Assembly (NCBI GenBank): GCA_900239685.1
Contig: OENT01000432.1
Location: 1 to 64,000, forward strand
DNA length: 64,000 nucleotides
Source: Rotaria macrura
Lineage: Eukaryota > Rotifera > Eurotatoria > Philodinida > Philodinidae
Reading direction: 5' to 3'
Shown here: positions 13,801 through 24,215 of the stretch, in pieces
Layout: each line of letters starts with the position of its first letter
How positions within the stretch are numbered: the stretch's first letter is position 1
Translations under genes and position numbers: made by a program
Notes under the pieces: model-generated
What the model was told of the DNA's origin: nothing
Databases searched by the model: none
Seen by the model: only the letters and a program-made list of their open reading frames with translations

Positions 13801-16800
13801 CTAATTTGAATATACAAATAGGAATGAATAAAAAAACACCTTTGTCTTTCTTGTTTTTGGACAACTCACTTCATCCGGATTTTCACTAGTAATCCGTGCC
13901 GCAATAGCATGACCATGTGGCATAGGCTTGTTTTTAGGTTTATCAAAATCAATAGGTGTCACACCGAATGGTTCTTCATCATACAATAATCGTATATACT
14001 TTATTCGATGTAAACATATACCCATAGCAATCTGAGAAATACAAAACAGTCATGTGATTTATCTCCAATTGAAACTATGAATTATGAAAATAATTCAGTT
14101 AGTACGATAACGTGACTATTCACCACTTTAACAGTATAGTTTTTCAGAAGACCTTTTTCTTTTCATAATCAAAATTGATAGTGTTTTATTGCATGGTGAA
14201 ATTTTATGAAAATTCTTTCAACAAGTTACTGAGTTTACTTGTGAAGAATCGTCATGTAAAGTTTTCGCAATATCGAAAAGTACACACTTATGTGCAACAC
14301 AAAAGTACATTTTGTTTTTTCTCTAATTTTTGAAACAAAGAAAAATAGGAAACAAGAAGTTGAGTACAAAAAAAATGTTTAAAAGTACGATCAGGTGAAA
14401 TTAGGTTGATGACGAAAATTGTTTCTTGTTCGATTTCGTCTTTATTGATTTGGCGTGCAGAAAAGAAAAATTTTTTCCAACATGACTGGATAAAAATTTC
14501 AACAGTATTACTAATTAAATAGCTTTACTGTACTATTTAAATAGCAAGCAGACTTTATGCAATACAACTGATACATAGGTCCGTTTAAAAATACATTTAA
14601 ACAAAAGAAAAAGAGTAAGTATCCTGTTGTTGCTAACCCTGTGACATTCATAGTATATGCTTCATAGCAAATGGGATTTATTCCACCAATGAATACTCGT
14701 AGTACAAATGAGCGATATGTTAAATTGAATACCAACAGTCAAACTAGCGCAGCCGGCAACCATCAATTAATTCCTATGGTACAAGGATCAAATGATTCTA
14801 CACAGCCACGCTGCTCAACTTGCATTACAGTCACGGTTTTCTTTTGCGTTATAATTTTTATTCTTGCTTTTGGTTTTTTCATCATCTATTTTTTTGGCTA
14901 ATATGTTTAATTCATGAAATCTAAATGCCTGTTTGAATGCTTCTGTGAAATTGTTTAGCACATCAAATATCTATTCAGAACCAAAAGTATCAAATAAGAA
15001 TTGAAAATACTCTGTCTTACTCTCAAATGCTGCCGATAGAAAAGAAATTCATTGATTTGATCTTGATGGGAAATGTCGAAAAGGAATATATCGAAGAGGA
15101 AAACATTAAAACACAGAAAATAAAACATATCCAACGAAATTCGAGAGATAAAAATGGGGAGTTTTCATGACGTCGACCATCCAACAAATAACATTTCAGA
15201 AGATGAGGATATGAATGTGTTAAATCTAAGTCACTCATAATCAGTGCCTTAGATCATCGATATTTATGTCCATAACCTTTGATTTTCAACTCGCCTATCA
15301 AGAACACATTTCAATATTTGAATTCTCATTCAATTGATTTGAATCAAAGAGAAAATGTTCGTTTCGAACATACTTTAATTCAACTCCATGCAGGTGTATG
15401 TGAACTAAAACCGTCAACAAAAAAAAAGCATTTCAATTAAGGCTTAATACATTATGCAACAAATTTCGCAAAAAAAAAATCAACGCTCGGAAACTATTAC
15501 TGGGTTCATCATTGCTAATTGAAAAGAAAAGAAAATATTTTCATTATATTTTCAATTTTCTCTCATCTTTTGACAACACAGTATTCATCATGCATCAAGA
15601 CTTGACATTCATTCATCGAATTTTTATCTTGATCTCTTTCTTATAAATCATTTATATTTTCGATGCTTCCATTTTCAAATTTTCAATGTTCTCCACCAAC
15701 CTTACTGATTTGTAGTTTGTACCTGAATCATTTTCCCTTTTTGCATCCTTCAAAAAAAATACGCATAACCTCTCAATTCGTCACATCTACTTCTGAGTCA
15801 CAATAAACATTACGTAAAGAGCTGCTATGCTCAGTACTCAAATGCATATTTGAAAATACAATTGCTTACGATAGTTAAAATCTAGGATGTGAATATTCAT
15901 TTTATTTGCTCAAGTTTGCTCCAAAAAAAGACCATAGAAAAATATCATATTGATATGTTTTTATTCTACTGACAGACAGCAACAGCGAGTTCGATGACAC
16001 TCCAGTGACTTTTGGACCTCTGTGCCGTGTTTGGGTATGAAGTCATCACTACTTTGCTACATGGATTATGATTTTACCCTTAAAGGAAATTGGAAAAACT
16101 TCGTAATTAGTTTAACTGTGTCACAAAAGTTTTTCTTTAATGATTTGTTCGATAAGCATATAAAATAATTGATTTTTGTTTCTTTTGATTCTCTTAGATT
16201 GAACTTCTATAACCGATGTAGGTTCATTTCAGAAAAATTCAGAAAAAATGAAAATATGGTATCAGTCTATCCATAGCACAATTTTTAAAATAGACTCAAA
16301 ATCACTAACGAATTTTCGAAAATCATCTCATAATATCTTTTGAAGTACGAATAAAAAATGCAGTGTTTTTTAATCCATCTCTTTACATTTCCAATAATAG
16401 ATTAATTAGAATTATCTTGCCTATTCAAATGTCATTCCGCGCATTTTCGACTGAAAAACGGATCTTCATTATTTGTTTTGGTACATTTCTTCATTTTTGA
16501 AGTTGATCAATGCATATGACATATGACAGAACTTCCAAGCCTATCTTCATTTCATAATCTAATGATATGTCCATCTGGCAAACAAATTTCAAATGGATTG
16601 TCAGTCAATATACTATCTGTCTCTGCTAAGATCAATGAGTGTTGAAAGAAGAAATCAAAATACGTATGTGATACGAAGCAAATTAAAACGTATTTCTATA
16701 CCACTTCGACTCTATAATTTCACTTCAAAAATAATAAAGTTTCGTGCTAATGAATATTGTGTTGATGGAAATATAGTTATGCACGAGTACTTATATCAAC

Positions 16801-19800
16801 GATCATATAAATCATCCGACATAACAGTTTGGTATGAAAAGAGAGCAGAGCGTAATTTGAAATAATTTTCTTGAAAAACTATTAAAAAAGATAAACCACA
16901 CTGTTCAAAATCGAACATAGAATAGAAACCTAATCACTGAGAACCAATCAACTCCGTAATGTTTGAGTAGAATCAATAAACATAAGATACTTAAATTATG
17001 ACGAAGTAATAAATACAGATTCTATTTATGAATTGACAGTAAAATGTTAAAGATCATCGAATCTCTTTAGACGTGGAGTTCCTTTGTAAATTGACTTCTC
17101 GTTCTGAAACATTCATAGTTGAAAATCCGATTAAAAAGAAGATCGATCAGTAATCTTTTCATGAATTGTTATAGAACATAATCGAGCCGTTTTCAAACTA
17201 TAATAACCTAGTATCCCTATTAATAAACGGTTGCACCAAGAGAAATGAGTCGAAATCACCGTGTTTAAAAAAAAATCTTTCTAATTAATGAACCACGTTA
17301 ATGAAAACCATCGGCTTTATTCAGAATATTTCTTACCAAAACTTATAAGTACTAATGTCACTGCTCGATTATCATCATCACTTTATAATAATTCATACAA
17401 ATAATGGCTAAATCAAATAATTATCTCAGATTATATTCTTCAGGATGTCTCTACTATTCAAGTGTAGTGACTATTAGAAAAGCAATTGTTACGATGTAAT
17501 AAAATTCAGATTCATAGGTAGTGTAAATGCTTTTTCATCAAATGAAATCTTTACCTGTAATTGGCATGCAGGTAAATTAACATCAGTAATCATTTCTGTG
17601 CACGGATGCTCAACTTGTAATCGAGGATTAAGTTCAAGAAAGAAGAATGTTTGATCTTTTGGATTATATAAATATTCAATAGTGCCAGCACTAAATAGAT
17701 TATTTGTCGAATAGTAATCAAAACATCTTAGAAAAAACTCACCTGACATATCCAACCATTTTCGCTAGACGTACGGCTGCTTTTTCCATTTGATCGAGGA
17801 CTTCAGGTGGTGCTATAACAACCGGTGCTTCTTCGATAATTTTTTGATGACGTCGTTGAATTGAACAATCACGACCAAATAAGGATATTGCTTGTCCACT
17901 TTGATCAGCAAGTATTTGTACTTCCAAGTGTCGACAGCTATCAGCATATTGCATTAAAAAAATCGGTGAACCTGGTACTTCAGTTTGAACCTGATTTATA
18001 AATATATGTATAGAAAAACATATTGAACGAAAATATATCATCATACTTGTCGAAAAAGATTTTCGAAGTCATCACGACTTGTAGATTTTCGTATTCCTTT
18101 ACCACCACCACCTTCTGAAGCTTTAATCATTATGGGAAAACCAATTTGAGCGGCAATCTAATATTATCGTACAATATGTACTTATAATTTTTTTTCAGAT
18201 ACAATTTTATCATAGATTGAAACTTACCTCTAAACCTTTCTTCGAATCAGTAATACATGCTTGGTGATATAAATTCATCGGGACAGTAACACTTTGATTA
18301 TTGCCAGCTCTGGATGGAAGTTTCAAATCTAACATATAGATAAATATTATTATGACACACTCTACATGATCTTAACGTGTTAAAACAATGTAACTCATGT
18401 TGTTAGACGCATGATTGTCATTTTCTTCGATAAAACTTGCAATCAATATAGACATATCCTCTTTCTATTTAATATTCAAGAATTGAAATACGGAAGTAGT
18501 TTATGTATTCTCATGAGATCCAAATGTTGCATTATTGTTCATCGATTTTCACTTTCTATTGGAATGTATCAGTGTTAAAGTTTCTAGCCTATACTACACT
18601 TCGAAGTTTCTTTTCGCTCGTATCTAACAGAAATATGTACAATAGCTTTTTTGTTTTCTTTTATTTGAAGATATTCAAGATCACTGTCGGATATTGTTCT
18701 CTTACACTTTGCAATATACTACTCCATAGAATTATCATTTTGTCATACTTACGAGATCCACTCCATGCTAATGTTGGTACATCAGCACTTTGAGCAATAA
18801 TAGTTGAAGCTATTTTATCACCTACATAATTGATTGAAACATAGGTTTAAAACAAATACAAATCTTTAATTAAAAATCTAACCCAATGACCACATGGCTT
18901 GTTCAGTAGGGCCTAAATATATATTTATAAAATGCATACGACATTCGGTAACATATAACTAAAACAAATAGCTTTATTACCAATAAATATGATACCATTT
19001 CGATGAAGTAGTTCGGGTAATTTAGGATTTTCAGATGCATGACCCCAACCGGCCCAGACAGCTAGAATAGAATGCTCGGTGGTTTTTTTTTGTTTCCATG
19101 GATCCAGTATGAGAGAAAAAATGAATTTTTAAATATACCTTCTACGGGAAAGCGTTTTGCAATATCAAGTATAAGTTCACAATTCGAATAGTTCATGTGT
19201 GATGGACCACCTTGTACATTGACATAATGATCTGCATACCGGATATATTCTACAGAAACACAAAGGGATGATAAAGACAACGTGTAAAAATAGAACAAAA
19301 TATTAAATTCACCGGCATTTGCTTTCATATCTTCTGGTGTGACCATGGCAACAAATTTAATCGCATTTTCTTGACGAAACATTTCGTAAGACCAACGTCG
19401 AATGGAACGCATGCATTTGACAGCTGCAATACCATTGTTTGCAATGAGAATCTGTGAAGAAAAATATTTTATCTAATTTCAATTCAACAGATTTAAAAAA
19501 TTAAAAAAACTGACTTTGTTTATTACACGATTACCACCTAAGAAATCACAAATCGCTTTAGGTGTACATTCGTAAACTAGCTGTCGAAAAGATGTTGATG
19601 ATCCAAGTGCTATACCAGACATATTTCTAAATAAAAAACAACGAAAAAAATTACAATCTATACAGTTATCAATATTCACTATTTCGACTCTTATCAATTA
19701 TATTATTTTATCAACATGCAAATATTTCTCGTGTTTATCATTTTCTCTCGTTCGTCTCAGGCGTCTGTGCATTAGTTTAAATCATTTTATGTAGCTACCG

Positions 19801-20085
19801 TGTATAACGCTTTAATATTGGTCTAATTCCATTGTTTGTATCATCAGTCAATGGTATTTTGGATTTTGCTATTGTACCATTGGTAATATTTGTTTTGATT
19901 GAATCGTTTGACGAAGGCTTTGGTACTGTTGAAGATTCAATGGATTGCTTATTCTCATCTATTGATTTCTGAGAATCATCAATACGTTGAGTCTCTTCAA
20001 GACTAAAGTGGACCTTTGATGATTGTTGATTTTGACTATTTGCCACTTTTGAATCTAGTTTTTTTTCTTCACTTTTGGTACTCAT
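4851..20085 (-). CDS. ACC: Acetyl-CoA carboxylase, multidomain eukaryotic type
   Basis: Cytosolic biotin enzyme that makes malonyl-CoA from acetyl-CoA, bicarbonate and ATP, the committed step of fatty acid synthesis. The splice-consistent model gives about 2,400 residues; vertebrate ACC1 has about 2,346. Order: low-complexity N-terminus (1-95); AMPK-like site RNMSGIAL (Ser about 99); biotin carboxylase with [29 protein letters not shown], the ATP-grasp loop EGGGGKG (325-331) and [11 protein letters not shown]; biotin carboxyl carrier with EIEVMKM (biotinyl Lys about 798); the ACC central region; then carboxyltransferase with [14 protein letters not shown] (about 1762-1775), [44 protein letters not shown] and [10 protein letters not shown]. 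No catalytic block is missing and no frame is broken. A Ser-rich insertion (about 1650-1682) is unusual. Start ATG is 20085-20083, stop TGA 4853-4851. Exons are listed separately. Confidence 0.97.
9260..9908 (-). other. ACC intron (649 bp), no feature seen
   Basis: Lies between the exon ending in the NHPNR segment and the exon starting LYLQESAGR. It is AT-rich, with no ORF resembling a gene and no repeat noticed. Human ACC has extra sequence at this point (after SHPNRG), so a missed short exon is conceivable, but none is needed to keep the frame. Confidence 0.5.
11209..12407 (-). other. ACC intron (1.2 kb), no feature seen
   Basis: Separates the biotin-carrier exon (ending CPSKGQ) from the large central-domain exon (starting LQWNKRPGA). 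The two sides join directly in phase, as in other ACCs, so no exon is missing. No ORF, repeat or RNA gene was recognised inside. Confidence 0.6.
14032..17554 (-). other. Very large ACC intron (3.5 kb) inside the biotin carboxylase domain
   Basis: Joins ...LPACQLQ to [10 protein letters not shown] with phase-0 borders (donor GTAAAG, acceptor TTTCTCAG). It is about 40-60 times longer than typical introns of this gene. It carries a plus-strand ORF for a small membrane protein (14671-14901, separate entry) and a second, weaker plus-strand frame (16593-16865). Otherwise I see only AT-rich DNA and no terminal repeats marking a transposon. Confidence 0.7.
14671..14901 (+). CDS. Small putative tail-anchored membrane protein, nested antisense in ACC intron
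   Basis: A 76-residue ORF on the strand opposite to ACC, wholly inside its 3.5-kb intron. I recognise no family. Residues 1-47 are polar, with Asn, Ser, Thr and Gln ([13 protein letters not shown], then [16 protein letters not shown]). A Cys pair follows (RCSTC, 48-52), then one unbroken hydrophobic helix (about 52-74) ending at the stop, a layout typical of tail-anchored or small single-pass proteins. Met1 or Met7 could start it; a TTCATAG acceptor-like string lies just before Met1. Its mixed codon use and abrupt hydrophilic-to-membrane change look more gene-like than surrounding random frames. There is no homology evidence, so it may still be chance. Confidence 0.4.
   Translation: MGFIPPMNTRSTNERYVKLNTNSQTSAAGNHQLIPMVQGSNDSTQPRCSTCITVTVFFCVIIFILAFGFFIIYFFG
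18329..18752 (-). other. ACC intron (424 bp), no feature seen
   Basis: Lies between the exon ending PTLAWSGS and the exon starting [10 protein letters not shown] plus-strand open frame crosses it but runs into the antisense of the ACC exon, so it is a shadow. No other structure was noticed. Confidence 0.6.
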
Positions 20086-21086
20086 GAGAAGCAGAAAAAA
20101 AAGTTAAATAAACAAGTGAATAGCCACAATCTAGAAATAAACAATACGTCAACGTTTGCGACAGAAAGAAAATCAATTGCATCTCAAGATCTATCAAGGA
20201 GCTGTCAATTATGTTAATGAAATCACATAAACTAATTCTTATTGACTTTCTGAATTTCGTTCTCTATCTATGTTGCTTCCTATGTATTAAATTTCTTATT
20301 TTATGCAAAGAGAAAAAAATTCACTCATCACCTGTGTAAAGTAATTCAAAATAAACAAAAATAGAGAGGTCGAACACGTTCATTGAGTTTAAAAAGAAAT
20401 GTTGAATCTTTTTTATAGTACTAGTGCAAAAGACAAAGTCTGAAAGTAATCTAATCATATCTTTTTGCGGTCAATGCCACTTGAGAATATCTACTGTTCT
20501 TCGTATGACTAACTTATCTACATCAGAAAAAACAATATGGCGCTTATAGATTGGAATAAAACAAAAAAAAACTCGTTAAAAAATTGAATGTTATGTAAAA
20601 ATTCTGATACTAACGCTGATTAATACGATATAGATCAAAACATTCTTTCGCTCGATACCGTATTTACATACTATCCCATAGCATGTTTTGATTGAATGAA
20701 TCAACTTGAGAAATAATGAAACCAAAGATAACTAGAGCGAAACGATACTATTGAAGGCCTTACCTAATGTGTAGGAGTACTAGCAAGTAGAATTATCGAT
20801 TTGAAAGTCAACAGCGCGAAACAAAAAGAATCTTGTTATAAAATTCATAAAACTAACGATAACATCTTGAAAAATTAATTCGAATTTTTCTTGAATCTTT
20901 TCAATAAGCAAACGATATCAGAAAAAAAGAATCCTTGTTCAAAGAACGTCAGACTATGGAAAAAAAAAGATTAGCCGAATTTATCGAGAAAATCCTTTTA
21001 TGGAAGCAATGAAAAAAATACTACCATATATTTTTATACAATATAAAATAGGTAATAAAAAAGATTTGTTTGTCTTGTGTTATTCG
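20086..21086. other. Intergenic region upstream of ACC
   Basis: About 1 kb between the BRMS1-like stop (21087) and the ACC start (20085), both genes being on the minus strand. It must hold the ACC promoter and 5' UTR. A long pyrimidine tract directly precedes the ACC ATG, but no AG acceptor adjoins it. No ORF or repeat was recognised. Confidence 0.5.
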
Positions 21087-22049
21087 CTAGGAGCTACTCT
21101 TATCACAATGAATTTGCTCTTCTTTTAAATATTCACTATTGGATACTTGAACTAATAAATGATTACTATCATTATCGTTATCATGATAATCTGATTTTTC
21201 ACTATCGTCGCTTTCATCTAAACTAATTGATGATTGTTGGAAAGATGTATGTATAAGTGCCCAATCTTCAATAATATTAATATCAGATAATTGATAGAAA
21301 ATTGCTAAGTTATCTTTTTCGTTGTTTTTCTTCGTACCATTATAACGTCGTTTTTTTAAATTTTGTTTTGTTTTTTCTGAAGAATCACAACGCTTTCTAC
21401 TTATTGATACTGCCGGTAATTGTTGTTCTATTGGTAACATTTCTTGTAAAATATTCGTACATAATTGTGTTTTGATTTTTAATGTTTCAAGTTCATGAAT
21501 TTTTTGTTCGATATCTTCACGCATATTATGATGTAGTAGATATTTATCGTTTTCCAAAGTCTGTTCTAAACATAAAAGTTCTGATTCAGTGGAATTTTCT
21601 AATGCTTTTAATTCAATGTGACGTCTTTGTTTAGCTATTTCTAAATCAATTTTCATTTCATCATAAAGCTTTTTCAATTCATTTTGATATTCAGGTGCTT
21701 CTTCATTTTGTATCGATATTAATTTTCTATCAATTAATAGAACACTTTCTTCATATAAGATATTTTTCAATTCATCGAATTGTCTTTCGACATTCATTAT
21801 TTCATACACTATTTCATGATGACGTGAATCAATATAATCAAGTGATGATGTTGAACAATCATGTCTACCAAATGTTTGAAGAATATGTTGCACTTCATCT
21901 ACAGAATCAAGACAATCATCGTCGATGTCATCATCATCATCAACAATAACATCATCGAAATCCGAACTTGATAGATTTATTTGTCGTGATGAAGTAAATC
22001 CTTCTGTTAGTACATTCGATGAAATCATCGAACCATCATTTACATTCAT
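21087..22049 (-). CDS. BRMS1/Sds3-like Sin3-HDAC corepressor subunit
   Basis: Nuclear scaffold protein of the Sin3 histone deacetylase complex (Sds3/BRMS1/BRMS1L family). The intronless frame from ATG 22049-22047 encodes 320 residues, like BRMS1L (about 323). An acidic run (DDVIVDDDDDIDDD, about 32-45) precedes the Sds3-like coiled coil (about 80-200), which starts NVERQFDELKNILYEE and continues through the family pattern of heptads and KxxxDxxIxxAxxRR. A basic nuclear-localisation-like patch, KKRRYNGTKK, lies near 232-241. The C-terminal motif IFYQLSDINIIEDWALI (about 250-266) matches the BRMS1-family 'YxLxDxDIxEDWxxI' ending. A Ser/Asp-rich tail follows. The frame stays open upstream to 22154 but without another ATG, so a 5' exon is possible. 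Confidence 0.82.
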   Translation of the reverse strand: MNVNDGSMISSNVLTEGFTSSRQINLSSSDFDDVIVDDDDDIDDDCLDSVDEVQHILQTFGRHDCSTSSLDYIDSRHHEIVYEIMNVERQFDELKNILYEESVLLIDRKLISIQNEEAPEYQNELKKLYDEMKIDLEIAKQRRHIELKALENSTESELLCLEQTLENDKYLLHHNMREDIEQKIHELETLKIKTQLCTNILQEMLPIEQQLPAVSISRKRCDSSEKTKQNLKKRRYNGTKKNNEKDNLAIFYQLSDINIIEDWALIHTSFQQSSISLDESDDSEKSDYHDNDNDSNHLLVQVSNSEYLKEEQIHCDKSSS

Positions 22050-22330
22050 TATTGCTTGACGATTTGTTTTGTTGTTAACATAAGTACGATTTATTATTTT
22101 AACAAAAAATAAGGTTTCGTTCTGATTGATGTTCGTAAATAACCAACGATTCAAAACTTACTAGAGTGACATCTTTTCTATGTAAAAATTCAATTTTTAA
22201 TATATCAAAGTGTATAGTTAGAAAAAGATTGATCAACCTCTTTGTTAATTTAAAATTGAATTACGAACTCAAAATGTAGATATTCAGTAGAATCAGCAAA
22301 ACGGAAAATATAGTTATTTAAAAAGTTATA

Positions 22331-22336
22331 AAAAAA
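22331..22336 (-). terminator. Pol III T-run terminator of tRNA-Glu
   Basis: Six consecutive T on the minus strand begin two bases after the discriminator base of the tRNA gene, the standard Pol III stop. Confidence 0.9.
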
Positions 22337-22338
22337 TA

Positions 22339-22410
22339 TTCCGGTGCCGGGGATCGAACCCGGGCCTAGACGGTGAGAGCGTCCAATCCTAACCACTAGA
22401 CCACACCGGA
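22339..22410 (-). tRNA. tRNA-Glu (anticodon CTC)
   Basis: The 72-nt minus-strand gene folds as a complete cloverleaf. The acceptor stem is TCCGGTG/CACCGGA with discriminator A at 22339; the D-arm starts GTCTAGTGGTTAGGAT; the anticodon loop is CTCTCAC with anticodon CTC at 22377-22375; the T-arm is CCGGGTTCGATCCCCGG. The A box and B box match Pol III consensus. A T-run (minus-strand T6 at 22336-22331) serves as terminator two bases past the gene. There is no intron and no encoded CCA. Confidence 0.97.
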
Positions 22411-24060
22411 TTGTTGCTCTTGGTTCCAGAATATCTACCGACTGTTATTCTTTCGACGACAATATTTGTCTGCATAACGAATTGTCGCACAGGAACAGAA
22501 GCAAACTCTTGATTAGTTTATGATTGATTGATATGCATCCATCATGTTATGGCCTATCACATGTAGAAGTTATAGAAAATGAACACAAAATGTTTAAACG
22601 GTTCAGTATTTATGTCTTCTGTGCACTGAAATACTTTGAAGTTAGAGAACAATCAAGTTCTGCGATAGTAGATAATGTCATCATATTTGTCTCTGCTATC
22701 GTTATAAAACTTTTCCATCTTCTTTGTTGGGGTGATTTCACGCGAATCTATCCGTGATGATGGACAATGCTGTAGATTGATGTATTTGTTTTATGAGGAA
22801 GCATATAATGATGATTAATCTGATTACCTTTATTTATTGAAAATAGCTAGACTTCGATGAAACATTTGAAAATCTTCAATGAATTTCTTCTCATAAAGAT
22901 CTTAACTTATTTTAAAATCAACAATTACGTTGCGAAATAATAACTTTTAAAATACTATGTAGTTTCTGCTAAGTATCGATATATTGTAGAGGTACTTAGT
23001 AAGTACTGCTTACTATGTTATTGAATTCGAGAACAATTGTTTATTTCGTTTAGTTTGGCTTGATTAATAGCAATTCCAAAATTTATTTTTCGAATATAAA
23101 TAATATGCATGGACAAAAAAGAACAATCATCTATTGATTCGAGAGCAGATACTTTTGTATATATACTTGTGATTAGTAGCAGTATACCTTGAAATTTTTT
23201 CTCTCTTTCAGCTCCTTAATAATGTATGATATCAAAAATTGTTTACGTTTTTAAAATTGAAATAACACAATAAGTTTTAATAATGATTGAATTTTTTTCT
23301 AGCCTTAGAAGAATAAACTTAATCTTTCTAGTTTTCAGCGCTTCACTGAAATTGACTCGTCGAGAAAAATCTACCTGTACCAATTTGTTTCAGTACTCTA
23401 AGTTGAATCTTTGTGAACTGAAATTGAACGAGATGAAGATGATTTTCTATGAAATTTGAGATTCAACTTTATTCTTTGTCCAAATACTCTTCTCTCATGC
23501 TTTCGTTGGTATGAATCTGTCTAAAGACTAAAATGTTTCGCAGTAAATGATTCATAATAAAATGACCTCTGTCAAAAACATCTTGGTAAAAAATATTCAT
23601 TCAGTTTTTCGCCACGTAACAGCAACCACTAAGACTTCAAATGTTGTGCTCTTTCTGAATACGGATACAGGTACTTTGTGTCTGCTTTTGTTCGAGTGTA
23701 GTGAGGTAATCTTTTAAAGGTCTAAAAATTGGTTTGGGGGTGAACAAAGAGCTTTTTTGGTAATTCTCACATTTTTCTTTTTAAAGGTGTTCAAATTTAG
23801 CCAAATCACTGTTTTATAGGAATTTGAAACTTTAGGTTCGGATCCCAATAATGAAAATGTGGATGGGAGTGTCTTTGGAACTGTATAGAAGACACATACA
23901 CCCTTCTTCATCTATCTGCACTTTTTCAGCATCCCCGATAACTTGAAAATGTGACACTTCTCCATCAACTTGTACGAATATATACACAAGTTAATAGAAA
24001 CTTTTAGTGACACGCTCCATCTTTTCGATCATTAAGAATCTTTACATTTTTTTCCTTTTC
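22411..24060. other. Gene-poor stretch
   Basis: AT-rich DNA upstream of the tRNA gene. Short open frames (for example 22524-22757, +) show no domain, signal or family resemblance. No RNA gene or repeat was recognised. Confidence 0.5.
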
Positions 24061-24079
24061 GGAGCAAACAGCCCTTACT

Positions 24080-24215
24080 CACCAGCGCTGCCAGCAGGCC
24101 ACTTTTTTCGGTCTGGCCTGGCTTGGTGCCTAGCCTGCTACGATCGAGTCTAGCCTGGCATGCCTGAGCCTAGTCCGATGCTTGGCCTGGCATGTCGGAG
24201 CCTGATCTGGCCTTC
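24080..24215. repeat. GC-rich degenerate GCCTGGC-type repeat, partly inverted
   Basis: An island of high GC in very AT-rich surroundings, built from variants of GCCTGGC/GCCTAGTC (GTCTGGCCTGGCTTGG, CTAGCCTGGCATGCC, CTTGGCCTGGCATGTC). The left end carries the opposite orientation (GCTGCCAGCAGGCC), so the tract could fold back. A shorter relative with GCCTAGTCTGGCA and GGCGCCTGCAGGCC lies at about 25450-25500. No coding sense. Confidence 0.6.

Larger units (their letters stand above)
4851..20085 (-). other. ACC: Exon map of the ACC gene (35 exons)
   Basis: Exons, 5' to 3' on the minus strand: 20085-19799, 19626-19515, 19451-19313, 19249-19139, 19061-18981, 18912-18883, 18821-18753, 18328-18228, 18157-18047, 17990-17743, 17690-17555, 14031-13870, 13800-13637, 13576-13521, 13446-13248, 13179-13098, 12868-12798, 12738-12598, 12536-12408, 11208-10239, 10182-10093, 10027-9909, 9259-9125, 9052-8917, 8853-8749, 8682-8626, 8546-8505, 8445-8031, 7937-7500, 7433-6793, 6736-6193, 6134-5464, 5383-5216, 5159-5035, 4968-4851. 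Lengths sum to 7,203 nt, a multiple of three, and every junction phase agrees with the protein alignment I carried in mind. Most introns are under 100 bp. Long ones are 17554-14032, 12407-11209, 9908-9260 and 18752-18329. Some acceptors end in AAAG or AAG after an A-rich tract (exons 33 and 35). Confidence 0.85.

Noticed and set aside
18503-18793. Plus-strand 96-residue open frame
   Set aside because: Its end is antisense to an ACC exon and the rest is intron. No domain or family likeness.
18720-18830. Suspected 1-nt frameshift in the ACC biotin carboxylase exon
   Set aside because: It came from miscounting across a line break. Recounting gives a 69-nt exon and an intact [11 protein letters not shown] frame.
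22050-22154. Upstream extension of the BRMS1-like frame
   Set aside because: The upstream portion begins at TTG, not ATG. The first ATG (22049) gives a protein of the normal family length.
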